Shown piece by piece: positions 26,660 through 34,187 of a stretch of DNA of 43,185 nucleotides. Origin of the DNA: Phycisphaerales bacterium (GTDB taxonomy: Bacteria > Planctomycetota > Phycisphaerae > Phycisphaerales > UBA1924); assembly GCA_016793015.1 (NCBI GenBank), contig JAEUJD010000192.1, forward strand, positions 1-43,185, in the 5' to 3' direction. The stretch's first letter is position 1. Each line of letters opens with the position of its first letter. Both the position numbers and the translations under genes were made by a program. Below the pieces are notes generated by a model that was not told the origin of the DNA, made no database searches, and saw only the letters and a list, made by a program, of their open reading frames with translations.

Positions 26660-27358
26660 TCAGCGACGGCGGCGAGCAAGGACCAATCCGCCCAGGCCGC
26701 AGAGCGCGAGGCTGCCGGGGGTAGGAACGAGCTGATCCTGAGGACCGCCTTGCACGTCGCCGGTCAGGGCATAGACGCCGCCGTAGGACGGCAGCAAGCC
26801 CAAGTTGCCGAGCCAGGTGTTCGCCGTCGAACGAGCGCTGGCCGCATCAGCGTTGCCAAGGGTCACGACGAAGTTGCCTGTGTTCACGTCGAGCGTGCCG
26901 CTGTTCTCGAAGACGATCTCCCAGACCGCGAGCTGGAACGCGCCAAAGTCGACGTTCCCGGACAACCCGCCCCGATAGGCGCCCCAGAGTTTGCCAAGCA
27001 TCGCCGCCTTGGTCGCGCCCATCGGATAGTTCACGCCGTTGCCTGAGGGCGTGGGCGCCTGATCCAGGGAAGTCTGGCTGAAGCCGTAGTTGCCGCCATT
27101 CGAGACGTGTTTCTTGAGATCGATGCAGAAGGTCACGTACGTGCTGGCAAGGTACGGATCGGTCGCCGTGCCGCCCGTGCGGGTCCAGTTGAAACCGCCC
27201 GCATCCGATCCCTGATTGATGCCGTTGTCGGTATCAACGATGTGAACGGCGACGCCGGGTGTCACACCCGTGAACGTTGCATTCACGTAAGCGGCAGAAG
27301 CGCCGCTGGCCAAACCGGCGAGAACGATCGAGGACAGAGCAATGCGAGAGAGAGACAT
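26660..27358 (-). CDS. Secreted PEP-CTERM-like protein (4) with possible thioester-domain motifs
   Basis: A 232-residue exported protein. The ATG at 27358 has AAGGGG six bases upstream, and the signal peptide is MSLSRIALSSIVLAGLASGASA. The body contains YVTFCIDLKKHV and, about 90 residues on, FGAFQLAVWEIVFE. This Cys and Gln pair in [YFL]C-hydrophobic-D and hydrophobic-Q-x-A-hydrophobic-W contexts resembles Cys-Gln thioester domains of bacterial adhesins. The C-terminus VPTPGSLALCGLGGLVLARRRR is a PEP-CTERM-like sorting tail. The leader region holds a 60-bp tandem array. Probably an adhesin or matrix protein; the thioester reading is inference. Confidence 0.75.
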   Translation of the reverse strand: MSLSRIALSSIVLAGLASGASAAYVNATFTGVTPGVAVHIVDTDNGINQGSDAGGFNWTRTGGTATDPYLASTYVTFCIDLKKHVSNGGNYGFSQTSLDQAPTPSGNGVNYPMGATKAAMLGKLWGAYRGGLSGNVDFGAFQLAVWEIVFENSGTLDVNTGNFVVTLGNADAASARSTANTWLGNLGLLPSYGGVYALTGDVQGGPQDQLVPTPGSLALCGLGGLVLARRRR

Positions 27359-27457
27359 ACGAATCCCCTTACCAAGCGGCAATCACGAACGCACACAATC
27401 CCGCGCTGCCGCCGACGGAAATGCGTGGGGCTACTTACTTTGAAGCCCGCATGAGGA

Positions 27458-27760
27458 ATCCTGCCGGGCGCGTTTCCGCTGCCCGACGAGGGAGGAGAGA
27501 GAGTCTGGCTTTTTCAATCCCGTCGATGCACCGCCGTGCACCGACGAGCGGAGAAGAGAGAGTCCTTGGCTTTTCAATCCCGCCGAGCGCGTTTCCACTG
27601 CCCGACGAGCGGAGGAGAGAGAGTCTGGCTTTTTCAATCCCGCCGATGCACCGCCGTGCACCGACGAGCGGAGAAGAGAGAGTCCTTGGCTTTCCAATCC
27701 CGCCGGGCGCGTTTCCACTGCCCGACGAGCGGAGGAGAGAGAGTCTGGCTTTTCAATCCC
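27458..27760. repeat. Five tandem 60-bp units in alternating A-B-A-B-A order
   Basis: Units repeat exactly every 60 bp: the CAATCC landmarks fall at 27515, 27575, 27635, 27695 and 27754. Two unit types alternate, one containing GCGCGTTTCCACTGCCC and one containing ATGCACCGCCGTGCACC. Both share GACGAGCGGAG(A/G)AGAGAGAGTC and CTTTTCAATCCCGCCG, so the higher-order period is 120 bp. Because 60 is a multiple of three, frames stay open on both strands. It lies 100-400 bp upstream of the gene starting at 27358. Confidence 0.9.
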
Positions 27761-27826
27761 GCGGGTCGCGTTGCCGCGACCAGGCGAGCAGGTGGACACC
27801 ATCAAGAACCCGGCACGATCGCAATC

Positions 27827-28054
27827 TCAGACCGCGTTCCGCAGCGTGCTTGTGACCCCCACACGCCCAGATGCGAACCGGCTTCGCGCCGGCTCGGCGC
27901 GATCTGACGAGAGTGGTGCAACCAATCCGCGCCGTGCGCGCGATTCAATCACCCGCGTCACCTGGGCCCGCATGTTCGCGTTGGAGCGGACGGCGAGCCA
28001 GAGGAGCTGTTCGCCGCTGAACTCGTTGAGCATGGACATCGTGTCGGAACGCAT
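27827..28054 (-). CDS. Small protein of unknown function
   Basis: A 75-residue ORF from the ATG at 28054, with GAGGAG eight bases upstream (a strong ribosome binding site). It reads MRSDTMSMLNEFSGEQLLWL, then LAVRSNANMRAQVTRVIESRAR, an amphipathic helical half, followed by a polar basic tail. No family is recognised. It lies 56 bp after the 28111 gene on the same strand, so it is probably the second gene of the operon behind the sigma-54 promoter at 28740. Confidence 0.55.
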   Translation of the reverse strand: MRSDTMSMLNEFSGEQLLWLAVRSNANMRAQVTRVIESRARRGLVAPLSSDRAEPARSRFASGRVGVTSTLRNAV

Positions 28055-28110
28055 GATGAAACTCCTCAAGAAGATGAACTCGTGACAAGTCGCGGCAGCC
28101 GCCGCGACGT

Positions 28111-28728
28111 CTAGGCGGAGACGGATCGCAAACGAAAAGGCGGGATCTCGATACCAATCGGACGGATCTGCTCGGGCTTCGGCTCGCAGGTTTTCGAGGC
28201 TGTTCGGTCCTCGACGCGGACGCACGCTTCAAACGCGAGCGTGTCGGGCGATTCGGCATTTCTCGCCTCGGTATGGAATCTCATGGAAGCGGATTCACCC
28301 GCGCCGTGCAGTGCGGGACCCTGATGTCCTGGGGGCAACTCCCGCGCGATCAGCGCTGTCAGAGCCGACCGGACTTCCGGGCAATCGCGGAGCATCAGAA
28401 CGCCCCGGCGGAGCACGGCCTCGTTCGGCTCGACCGAGGAATCGTGCAGCACGACGATCCGGCGGAGCGAGGCGAGGGAAGATGCGATGTTCAGCAGCGG
28501 GACCAGCGAAGGCGCGATCCCCGCATTCATCACCGTAAGGATGCACGAGGACTTTGATCGAACGATGCTGCGAACCGAGTCGATCGCAGCGTCCGTCCCC
28601 CGCATCACCAGCACAACCGCATCGCCTCCCAGAATCTCGCGGAGGTTCTTTTCTTCGGTTGGCTGTCCCGGCGCTTCGATCAGCAGGCCGGCCCAGGTGC
28701 GATTCGTGTTTGACTCACGGACGTTCAT
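28111..28728 (-). CDS. Unknown protein, first gene behind a sigma-54 promoter
   Basis: A 205-residue cytoplasmic protein from the ATG at 28728. The N-terminal 130 residues alternate hydrophobic strands and helices (TWAGLLIEA, GDAVVLVMRG, SSCILTVMNAG, LRRIVVLHDSS, GVLMLRDCP). That is a Rossmann- or receiver-like pattern, but no phosphoacceptor or nucleotide motif is clear. The C-terminal 70 residues are polar. I do not recognise the family. A consensus sigma-54 promoter ends 12 bp before the ATG, so the transcript would be nearly leaderless or the real start may lie further in. Confidence 0.6.
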   Translation of the reverse strand: MNVRESNTNRTWAGLLIEAPGQPTEEKNLREILGGDAVVLVMRGTDAAIDSVRSIVRSKSSCILTVMNAGIAPSLVPLLNIASSLASLRRIVVLHDSSVEPNEAVLRRGVLMLRDCPEVRSALTALIARELPPGHQGPALHGAGESASMRFHTEARNAESPDTLAFEACVRVEDRTASKTCEPKPEQIRPIGIEIPPFRLRSVSA

Positions 28729-28739
28729 ACCGATGCATT

Positions 28740-28755
28740 TGCAACACCGGTGCCA
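28740..28755 (-). promoter_or_regulatory. Sigma-54 promoter (perfect -24/-12 consensus)
   Basis: The minus strand reads TGGCAC-CGGTG-TTGCA, an exact match to TGGCAC-N5-TTGCW with GG-N10-GC spacing. Predicted transcription start is about 28729, at the edge of the ATG at 28728. A sigma-54 activator gene and a set of palindromes lie directly upstream. Confidence 0.8.
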
Positions 28756-28817
28756 AACGCGCGCACGAATCGAATCGCCTTGGATTCGCTGCCATGGCGT
28801 GCCCAGCGTGCGCGGGT

Positions 28818-28868
28818 GTGACGACTTGTCACGGATGTCGCGCGACACCTGTGACACCACTGTCACAG
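28818..28868. promoter_or_regulatory. Three adjacent palindromes, candidate activator-binding sites
   Basis: GTGAC-N5-GTCAC (28818-28832), TGTCGCGCGACA (28836-28847) and CTGTGAC-N6-GTCACAG (28849-28868) lie side by side with centres about 17 bp apart. Their half-sites (GTGAC, or GCGAC in the middle one) are related. They sit 65-125 bp upstream of the sigma-54 promoter, the usual place for upstream activating sequences of NtrC-family proteins. Confidence 0.7.
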
Positions 28869-28885
28869 GCACCAACGCTCACGCA

Positions 28886-28932
28886 CAAAAATAAAACGAT
28901 CGCCGGCGCGTGCTTGATGCTCGCGCCGGCGA
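28886..28932 (-). terminator. Rho-independent terminator of the sigma-54 activator gene
   Basis: An 11-bp stem TCGCCGGCGCG/CGCGCCGGCGA (28900-28932) is followed on the minus strand by TCGTTTTATTTTTG. It lies 30 bp after the stop at 28962, so the activator gene and the operon downstream are separate transcripts. Confidence 0.85.
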
Positions 28933-28961
28933 CCTCCAGAGAAGGCGTGTTGACAGACCGG

Positions 28962-29918
28962 CTACGACACTTGCTGGGCGTGCTCGTGCAGCTCAAGGCG
29001 ATCCATCATGCGATAGAGCTGGCGCCGATCGATCCCCAGCCGCCGTGCCGCGGCAGACCGGTTGCCCCCCGATACCGAAAGGGCGAATTTCACGGCTTCG
29101 GCCGTCGAGCGCTCCAGCAGCGAACGCTCGCCCCGCGACGTGTCGGCGCCATCCAGCCCCAGGTGCTCGGGCTCGATGAAATCGCCCGGGCAAAGCACTG
29201 CGGCCCGCTCGATGCAGGTTGCCAACTGACGCACGTTGCCCGGCCAGGGGCAGAGCAGCATCGCGTCGAGCGCCCGCGACGAGAACTTGCGTTGCACGCC
29301 CAGTGTTGATGCAAAGTCCTCGAGCAGGGAATTGGCGATCAGGGGAATATCCTCCGCACACTCGCGTAGCGCGGGCGTCGTGATTCGGATGACATCGAGC
29401 CGGTAGAGCAAGTCGAGACGAAAACGGCCCTCACGCGTCATCGCCTGCAGATTGCGGTGCGTCGCCGCGACCACGCGAATGTTCACGGGTATCGGCTTGG
29501 TGCTCCCCACCGGCGTGACGGTGCGCTCCTGAAGCAGGCGCAGCATCTTGGCCTGTTCGGGAGGGGGCAATTCCCCCAGTTCGTCCAGAAACACCGTGCC
29601 CCCGTCCGCCGCCCGGATCAGCCCCTGCGTGCTGGCAATGGCCCCCGAGAATGCGCCCTTCTCGTGGCCAAAGAGCAGAGATTCAAACAGCGTTTCGGTG
29701 AGCACGGTGCAATCGACCGTGACAAACGGCCCGGCGGCACGCGGGCTGAACTCGTGGATCGCACGGGCGACCAGTTCTTTGCCTGTCCCGCTCTCACCGT
29801 GGATGAGCACCGTGGACGGAAATGCCGCGGCGGTCTGCACCGTCTCGCGAATGCGAGCAAGTGCCGCCGAACGGCCAACCAACCGGCGAAATGCCGGTGC
29901 CTCGAATTGATTGGACAT
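28962..29918 (-). CDS. Receiver-less sigma-54-dependent transcriptional activator
   Basis: A bacterial enhancer-binding protein of 318 residues with only the AAA+ and DNA-binding domains. Walker A is GESGTGKE (41-48), the sigma-54 contact loop is GAFSGA (88-93, Ser replacing the usual Thr), Walker B is GGTVFLDE (106-113), and the arginine-finger region and PWPGNVRQL are present. The C-terminal Fis-type helix-turn-helix is GGNRSAAARRLGIDRRQLYRMM. The ATG at 29918 is chosen because AGAAGGGG lies nine bases upstream. With no receiver or sensory domain it may be controlled by expression level or by a partner protein, as PspF is. Promoter, palindromes and operon next to it suggest local targets. 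Confidence 0.9.
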   Translation of the reverse strand: MSNQFEAPAFRRLVGRSAALARIRETVQTAAAFPSTVLIHGESGTGKELVARAIHEFSPRAAGPFVTVDCTVLTETLFESLLFGHEKGAFSGAIASTQGLIRAADGGTVFLDELGELPPPEQAKMLRLLQERTVTPVGSTKPIPVNIRVVAATHRNLQAMTREGRFRLDLLYRLDVIRITTPALRECAEDIPLIANSLLEDFASTLGVQRKFSSRALDAMLLCPWPGNVRQLATCIERAAVLCPGDFIEPEHLGLDGADTSRGERSLLERSTAEAVKFALSVSGGNRSAAARRLGIDRRQLYRMMDRLELHEHAQQVS

Positions 29919-30018
29919 CTCCCACAACCCCTTCTGTACCAGTCGCTGCGTCGCGCGCGGCCCAACACCCGCGCAACGAGCACTGAAAAACCCCACAAAG
30001 AATCTACCGCAAAACAAC

Positions 30019-30110
30019 GGACGCGTGGTGCGCCGCGTGACGATTATTTGGAATTTTTGTTCGTTTTATTGCACATCACCGTTTTTGCAATTCGATCGGC
30101 GAAAATAGGG
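30019..30110 (-). promoter_or_regulatory. AT-rich upstream region of the sigma-54 activator gene
   Basis: The stretch 30040-30110 is markedly AT-rich for this genome and contains ATTGCAAAAAC and GTGCAATAAAAC on the minus strand. It very likely holds the promoter of the 29918 gene, though I cannot assign one specific -35/-10 pair. Positions 30111-30262 show nothing further. Confidence 0.45.
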
Positions 30111-30262
30111 TGACCGCCCCATGTGCGCATCAACTCAGGTTCAATTCGGCCCCGGATCGCGGACGGCAGCATGTCCGCGGGATCAATGCGGTTTCGACGA
30201 TGCAATTTGTTGTGAATACCCAAATTAGACCAAGGGGTTCAAAACGTCGAAGAGGCTGCGGC

Positions 30263-31162
30263 TCAGCTCTGAGGCGTTGCAATCACCACGCGCCGCTTCA
30301 TATCCGAAACCCATGTGCCGCCGGGCCGCTCGATGGTCACGGCGAAGAGCGCCGGCGTGCCGACATGGATGCGGGGTGAAATCTCGACGATCAACTCATC
30401 GCCGATCCGTTGGGCACGGACTTCGCCCTGCCAGCCGGTGGTTTGGCCGGAAGAATTGAAGATGCCGCCGCTCACACGCTGCTCAAGGCCGCGCTCATCC
30501 ACGATCCATAACTGATACTGCTCTTTCGATGCGTCGTTCAAGGGCAGGCCCCGGAAGGTCATGTACCCCTTCTGGCCGTCTTCACTCCACACAACATCAC
30601 CCTTCACGCCCGCGATCTCGGGCTTGTCCCAATCGCCCCAGACAAGTCGCTTCGCATCTGGCGCCTTGGCGATGGCATCCCGCAGGGACACAATCGAGGC
30701 CTGCGCCGGGCTGGAATTCTGACGGTTGGCAAAGATCTGGATCCACCCGATCGCGGCAAACGCCAGGCACGCTGCCGCCGCCATCCACCCGAGCCATGCG
30801 CTGCTGATACGACGGGGGCGCGGAACGCCCGAGTCTGACTCGACGATCCGGAGCGCCGGGGTGCCCATCACGTTGCGGCTGTTCTCCATCTCGCGTGCGA
30901 ACACCTCTGCCGCCTGAGCGGCGCGGGTGTAGACCGACGCGGGCGCACGCTCGGCCGGATCGGCGAGCGCGAGCATCGCGGCCCCAGCGGCAAGATCGAA
31001 CGAATCATCTACCTCGATCCCCGCCCGCTCCAGAAGCGATGCGAGCTTCGCGCGGTCGGCATCTTCGAGGCCGAAAAGGGCCTGATCGGCGAGCAGATCA
31101 TTCAGGAGATGAAGATCCTCGGGCGGCAGCGGCGGCAAGTTGGACCGGGAGTGTGAATTCAA
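30263..31162 (-). CDS. RskA-like anti-sigma factor
   Basis: A 299-residue membrane-anchored regulator. The N-terminal cytoplasmic part (about 1-120) should bind the sigma factor, a single transmembrane helix follows (AWLGWMAAAACLAFAAIGWI, about 122-145), and the extracytoplasmic RskA domain includes RLVWGDWDKPEIAGVKGDVVW, GLPLNDASKEQYQLWIVDE and the closing FAVTIERPGG. The start TTG (31160-31162) overlaps the sigma-factor stop as TTGA, so the two are translationally coupled. It should hold the ECF factor inactive until an envelope signal triggers its proteolysis. Confidence 0.85.
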   Translation of the reverse strand: MNSHSRSNLPPLPPEDLHLLNDLLADQALFGLEDADRAKLASLLERAGIEVDDSFDLAAGAAMLALADPAERAPASVYTRAAQAAEVFAREMENSRNVMGTPALRIVESDSGVPRPRRISSAWLGWMAAAACLAFAAIGWIQIFANRQNSSPAQASIVSLRDAIAKAPDAKRLVWGDWDKPEIAGVKGDVVWSEDGQKGYMTFRGLPLNDASKEQYQLWIVDERGLEQRVSGGIFNSSGQTTGWQGEVRAQRIGDELIVEISPRIHVGTPALFAVTIERPGGTWVSDMKRRVVIATPQS

Positions 31163-31737
31163 GATTTCACCCCCTGTTCACCGGACTTTGTGGCGCTGAG
31201 CATCTCGCGGATTCGCATGAGGCCGCGTCGGGCGTGGGTCTTGACGGTGCCCAGAGGCAGGCCGGTCGCCGTGGCGATCTTCTCGTGGGAAAGCCCTTGA
31301 AGGAGGGAGAGGCGGAGCACGCGTTGCTGTTCGGAACTGAGATCTTCGATGGCGCGAGCCGCGATCCTGGCCTCTTCTCCGAGTTCGGGGCGAGCGGTGT
31401 CGGTGCGAATCGGCGTCGACTCATCGAGCGGGGCGCGGTCGCGTTGGCGTGACATCCGCCGACGCCGATCGATCAGCCGGCGCCGCGCGATCATGGCGAT
31501 GAATGCGGTTTCCGACGCGATGTTTGGATCAAAACGAAACGCGTTCCGCCAGATCTCAACGAAGATCTCCTGTACGGCGTCCTCGGCATCGGCCCCGTTC
31601 AGCGCCATGCGTCGAGTCAGCGACCAGACAAGCCCGGCGTAGCGATCGATGCACGCTTGCACAGCAGCTTTGTCGCCCGAGGCGATGCGTTGGAGAATCG
31701 GTTGATCCAAAAGACTGACGCACTCCCGAATCGTCAC
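31159..31737 (-). CDS. ECF RNA polymerase sigma factor (SigK-like)
   Basis: A group 4 sigma factor of about 192 residues. Region 2 contains DAVQEIFVEIWRNAFRFDP and FIAMIARRRLIDRRRR. Region 4 contains LSSEQQRVLRLSLLQGLSHEKIATATGLPLGTVKTHARRGLMRIREML. The GTG at 31737 starts just before region 2; the ATG at 31809, with GGAG upstream, would add an Arg/Pro-rich stretch that looks untranslated. It is coupled to the anti-sigma gene. Likely targets are the operon itself and the fasciclin gene upstream. Confidence 0.88.
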   Translation of the reverse strand: MTIRECVSLLDQPILQRIASGDKAAVQACIDRYAGLVWSLTRRMALNGADAEDAVQEIFVEIWRNAFRFDPNIASETAFIAMIARRRLIDRRRRMSRQRDRAPLDESTPIRTDTARPELGEEARIAARAIEDLSSEQQRVLRLSLLQGLSHEKIATATGLPLGTVKTHARRGLMRIREMLSATKSGEQGVKS

Positions 31738-31986
31738 CCCGGCGTGCCTTGCAGGGCCGGCGCGGCGACAGGGACGATCATACCGGATCGGGCGGTCGCG
31801 GCTCGTCATTTTGCTCCACGACCATCCTGGCCCCACCACTCGGAAGCCGCTCTGTCGGGGCGGGATGAGACTTGCACGGGCGGACATGGGATCCTCGCAC
31901 AAAGAACGGGCATGTTGGCATGTATTCGCCGGAAATGGCTCCGCGGATGTGCCGGGCTCGAGGCCGGAAAACCAAGCATGCTCGCC

Positions 31987-32022
31987 GAAAAGCAGCGTTC
32001 GCCCTCGCGGGCGAAACGCTGC
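31987..32022 (-). terminator. Rho-independent terminator of the fasciclin gene
   Basis: A long stem GCAGCGTTTCGCCC pairing with GGGCGAACGCTGC (31992-32022, one bulge) is followed on the minus strand by TTTT. It lies 35 bp after the fasciclin stop. The rest of 31738-31986 shows no gene and should hold the sigma-factor promoter. Confidence 0.75.
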
Positions 32023-32056
32023 GACCTGGGTCAATCCCGCTTTCGCGGCATGGCGG

Positions 32057-33052
32057 TTACTTCGGCATGAGCACGGTGTCGATCACGTGGATAACGCCGT
32101 TCGACGCGTCAACGTCGGGCTTGATCACCTTTGCGCCGTTAATCATGACATTGCCGTTCTTGGATGTCACGTGAACATTCTCGCCCTGGGCGGTCTTGGC
32201 GGCACCTGCCTTCACGGCCTGGTCGCTGAACACGCGTCCCTTGACGACGTGGTACTTCAGGATCTCGGCGAGCTTGGCCTTGTTCTCGGGCAGCAGAAGA
32301 CTCTCGAGCGTTGCCGGATCGACCTTGGCAAAGGCCTCGTCGGTCGGCGCAAAGACCGTGAACGGCCCTCCGCCGTTCAGGGGCTCGACCCAGTCGGCCG
32401 CCTTCAGTAATTTACAGAGCGTCTGAAAGCTGCCCGCCTGCATCGCGACTTCGACCACGGTCTGTTCGCTCGGTATGAGGACAGTATCGATCGCGTGGAT
32501 CACGCCGTTGCTCGCGAGCACGTCGGCCATGATCACGGTCGCCTTGTCGACGCGGACGGTTCCGTTCTTCGCAACCAGATCAAGCCGCTGCCCGTTCGCG
32601 GTCGGTGCCGCCATCGTGCGTGCGTCCTCGGAGAGGACTCTGGCGGGCACAACGTGATAGGTCAGGATCGCCCGGAGCCTGGCCTTGTTCTCCGGCTTCA
32701 GCAGCTCGGCCAGCGTTGCCGAACCGAGCTTGTCGAACGCTTCGTCGGTGGGCGCGAAGACTGTGAACGGCCCCTTGCCTTCGAGTTCCTCAACAAGATC
32801 CGCCGCTTCGAGCGCCGCGCAAAGTGTCTTGAACTTCCCCGCGCCGATGGCGGTTTCCACGATGTTGCCGGTGACCTGCGCCCCAGCCGGGGTGCCGCCT
32901 GCGCGATGCGTCGTTTTGATGATTGTCGCCCGCTTCTCACCCAAACTCCCGTCCGCTTTCGCGGAGCAGCCGTCGGCGCGGGCGGCAACCCCGCCGCACA
33001 AGCCGCCGCACGAGAGGACCATCGTGAACGCCGAAACAAGAGCCGTTTTCAT
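32057..33052 (-). CDS. Secreted protein with two fasciclin (FAS1) domains
   Basis: A 331-residue exported protein from the ATG at 33052, with GGAG nine bases upstream and signal peptide MKTALVSAFTMVLSCGGLCG. Two FAS1 domains follow, about 60-190 and 195-331. Each has the H1 motif GPFTVFAPTDEAF and the H2-side YHVV plus SNGVIH(A/V)IDTVL(I/M)P. FAS1 proteins mediate adhesion and matrix contacts. Its gene lies upstream of an ECF sigma factor and RskA-like anti-sigma factor on the same strand but has its own terminator, so it is a likely regulon member rather than an operon member. Confidence 0.9.
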   Translation of the reverse strand: MKTALVSAFTMVLSCGGLCGGVAARADGCSAKADGSLGEKRATIIKTTHRAGGTPAGAQVTGNIVETAIGAGKFKTLCAALEAADLVEELEGKGPFTVFAPTDEAFDKLGSATLAELLKPENKARLRAILTYHVVPARVLSEDARTMAAPTANGQRLDLVAKNGTVRVDKATVIMADVLASNGVIHAIDTVLIPSEQTVVEVAMQAGSFQTLCKLLKAADWVEPLNGGGPFTVFAPTDEAFAKVDPATLESLLLPENKAKLAEILKYHVVKGRVFSDQAVKAGAAKTAQGENVHVTSKNGNVMINGAKVIKPDVDASNGVIHVIDTVLMPK

Positions 33053-33200
33053 GGAAAGGATCTCCGCGGCGCGCAGTGCGACCTCGCGGCACCGCGCCGC
33101 GTGGGTCTCGCGCCAGGTTTTGTGCTTTCCCGCGTCGCCGATGGGCTGCGGGCCACACGCATGGTTCCGCTCGACACCGGTGCGCGGATTCACGCGGCGT

Positions 33201-33237
33201 CGAAAAAGAAGCGGCCCGTCCGGGATGGACGGGCCGC
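33201..33237 (-). terminator. Rho-independent terminator of the OmpA-like gene
   Basis: An 11-bp stem GCGGCCCGTCC/GGACGGGCCGC (33211-33237) is followed on the minus strand by TTCTTTTTC. It lies 45 bp after the stop at 33282. Confidence 0.88.
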
Positions 33238-33281
33238 GAAAAATCAGATGTTTTCTGAATCCAATCGGGCAGCGGCCTTCA

Positions 33282-33947
33282 TCAGCGGTTGAGAATGATG
33301 ATCTCGACGCGACGGCTCTCGGCCTTGCTCTTCTTCAGGTTCTGTGCGCCGCGGCCGTACGCGCTCAAGCGCGACGAGCTGACGCCCTTCGACTGGAGAT
33401 AGTTCTCAACCGAGCGGGCACGTGCTTCCGAGAGCGCTTCGTTCGAGCCCCACTTGCTCTTCTTGATCGGATCGCTGTCGGTGTAGCCGTCGACGCGAAC
33501 GCTGAATCGGGAGTACTTGTTGCTCTTGAGCTCGGCAGCAACCTTGTCGAGCGTCTTCTTTGCGGTCTGCTTCAGATCGGCCGAGCCCGAGCCGAAGAGC
33601 ACGTCGCCCGCGACGGTGAGGCGCTCGCCCTCGGCCGTGCTGTCGCGACGGATGTTGGGATCGCTGAAGTTGCTGGCACCACCGCCGCCGCCGCCGGCCA
33701 TGTCGGTCGCCGGAGCGACCTGCTGGGCTTGGGGCTGCTGCTGACTGCGCTGGAGTTCGGCGATCGTCGCATCACGCTCACGCAGCGACTGCTCGAGCTG
33801 CGCGTTCTTCGTGCGCAGTTCGTTCGACTCGTTGGCCGCGTCTTCCTGCGCCTGCTTGTTGTTTGAGCAGCCGCCCACGCCCAGCCCGAGGGCCAGTGCG
33901 CCGGCCAGAACGCCCATCGACAATGCCCGCTTCCAAGTTCCTTCCAT
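33282..33947 (-). CDS. OmpA-family (Pal-like) lipoprotein
   Basis: A 221-residue envelope protein. The lipobox LGVGGC places the lipidated Cys at residue 27. A coiled-coil segment follows (ESNELRTKNAQLEQSLRERD, then IAELQRSQ), then a Gly-rich linker and a C-terminal OmpA peptidoglycan-binding domain with VRVDGYTDSDPIKKSKWGSN, LSEARARSVENYL and AESRRVEIII. It probably ties the outer membrane to the cell wall. It is monocistronic, with its own terminator. The 240-bp upstream gap (33948-34187) shows no other gene. Confidence 0.9.
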   Translation of the reverse strand: MEGTWKRALSMGVLAGALALGLGVGGCSNNKQAQEDAANESNELRTKNAQLEQSLRERDATIAELQRSQQQPQAQQVAPATDMAGGGGGGASNFSDPNIRRDSTAEGERLTVAGDVLFGSGSADLKQTAKKTLDKVAAELKSNKYSRFSVRVDGYTDSDPIKKSKWGSNEALSEARARSVENYLQSKGVSSSRLSAYGRGAQNLKKSKAESRRVEIIILNR

Positions 33948-34187
33948 ATCCGTTCCTCCGTGATCCGTGTCTGTGCTTCACAACCGATGAATCGACGCGA
34001 CCGGCGACGAACGCCGGGCCGCCGCTCTTTACGCTGGCGCCCACTGCGACAGCGTCCCTCGTTGATGGGGCGCAAGATTATCGGAGTTCTCGCACGTTTT
34101 CCCGCACTTTCAGCGGTTTGGCAGCACTTTCTGCCCGCGCCGATGCAAATCGACTCCGGCACCGAACCTGGGTGGACAACCTGTCGT

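Noticed and set aside
27458-27760. CRISPR array
   Set aside because: Units are contiguous 60-bp repeats of two alternating types without unique spacers, and no cas genes are present.
27431-27805. 124-codon minus-strand frame across the 60-bp array as a repeat protein
   Set aside because: Open only because the unit length is a multiple of three; no ribosome binding site, and the opposite strand is equally open.
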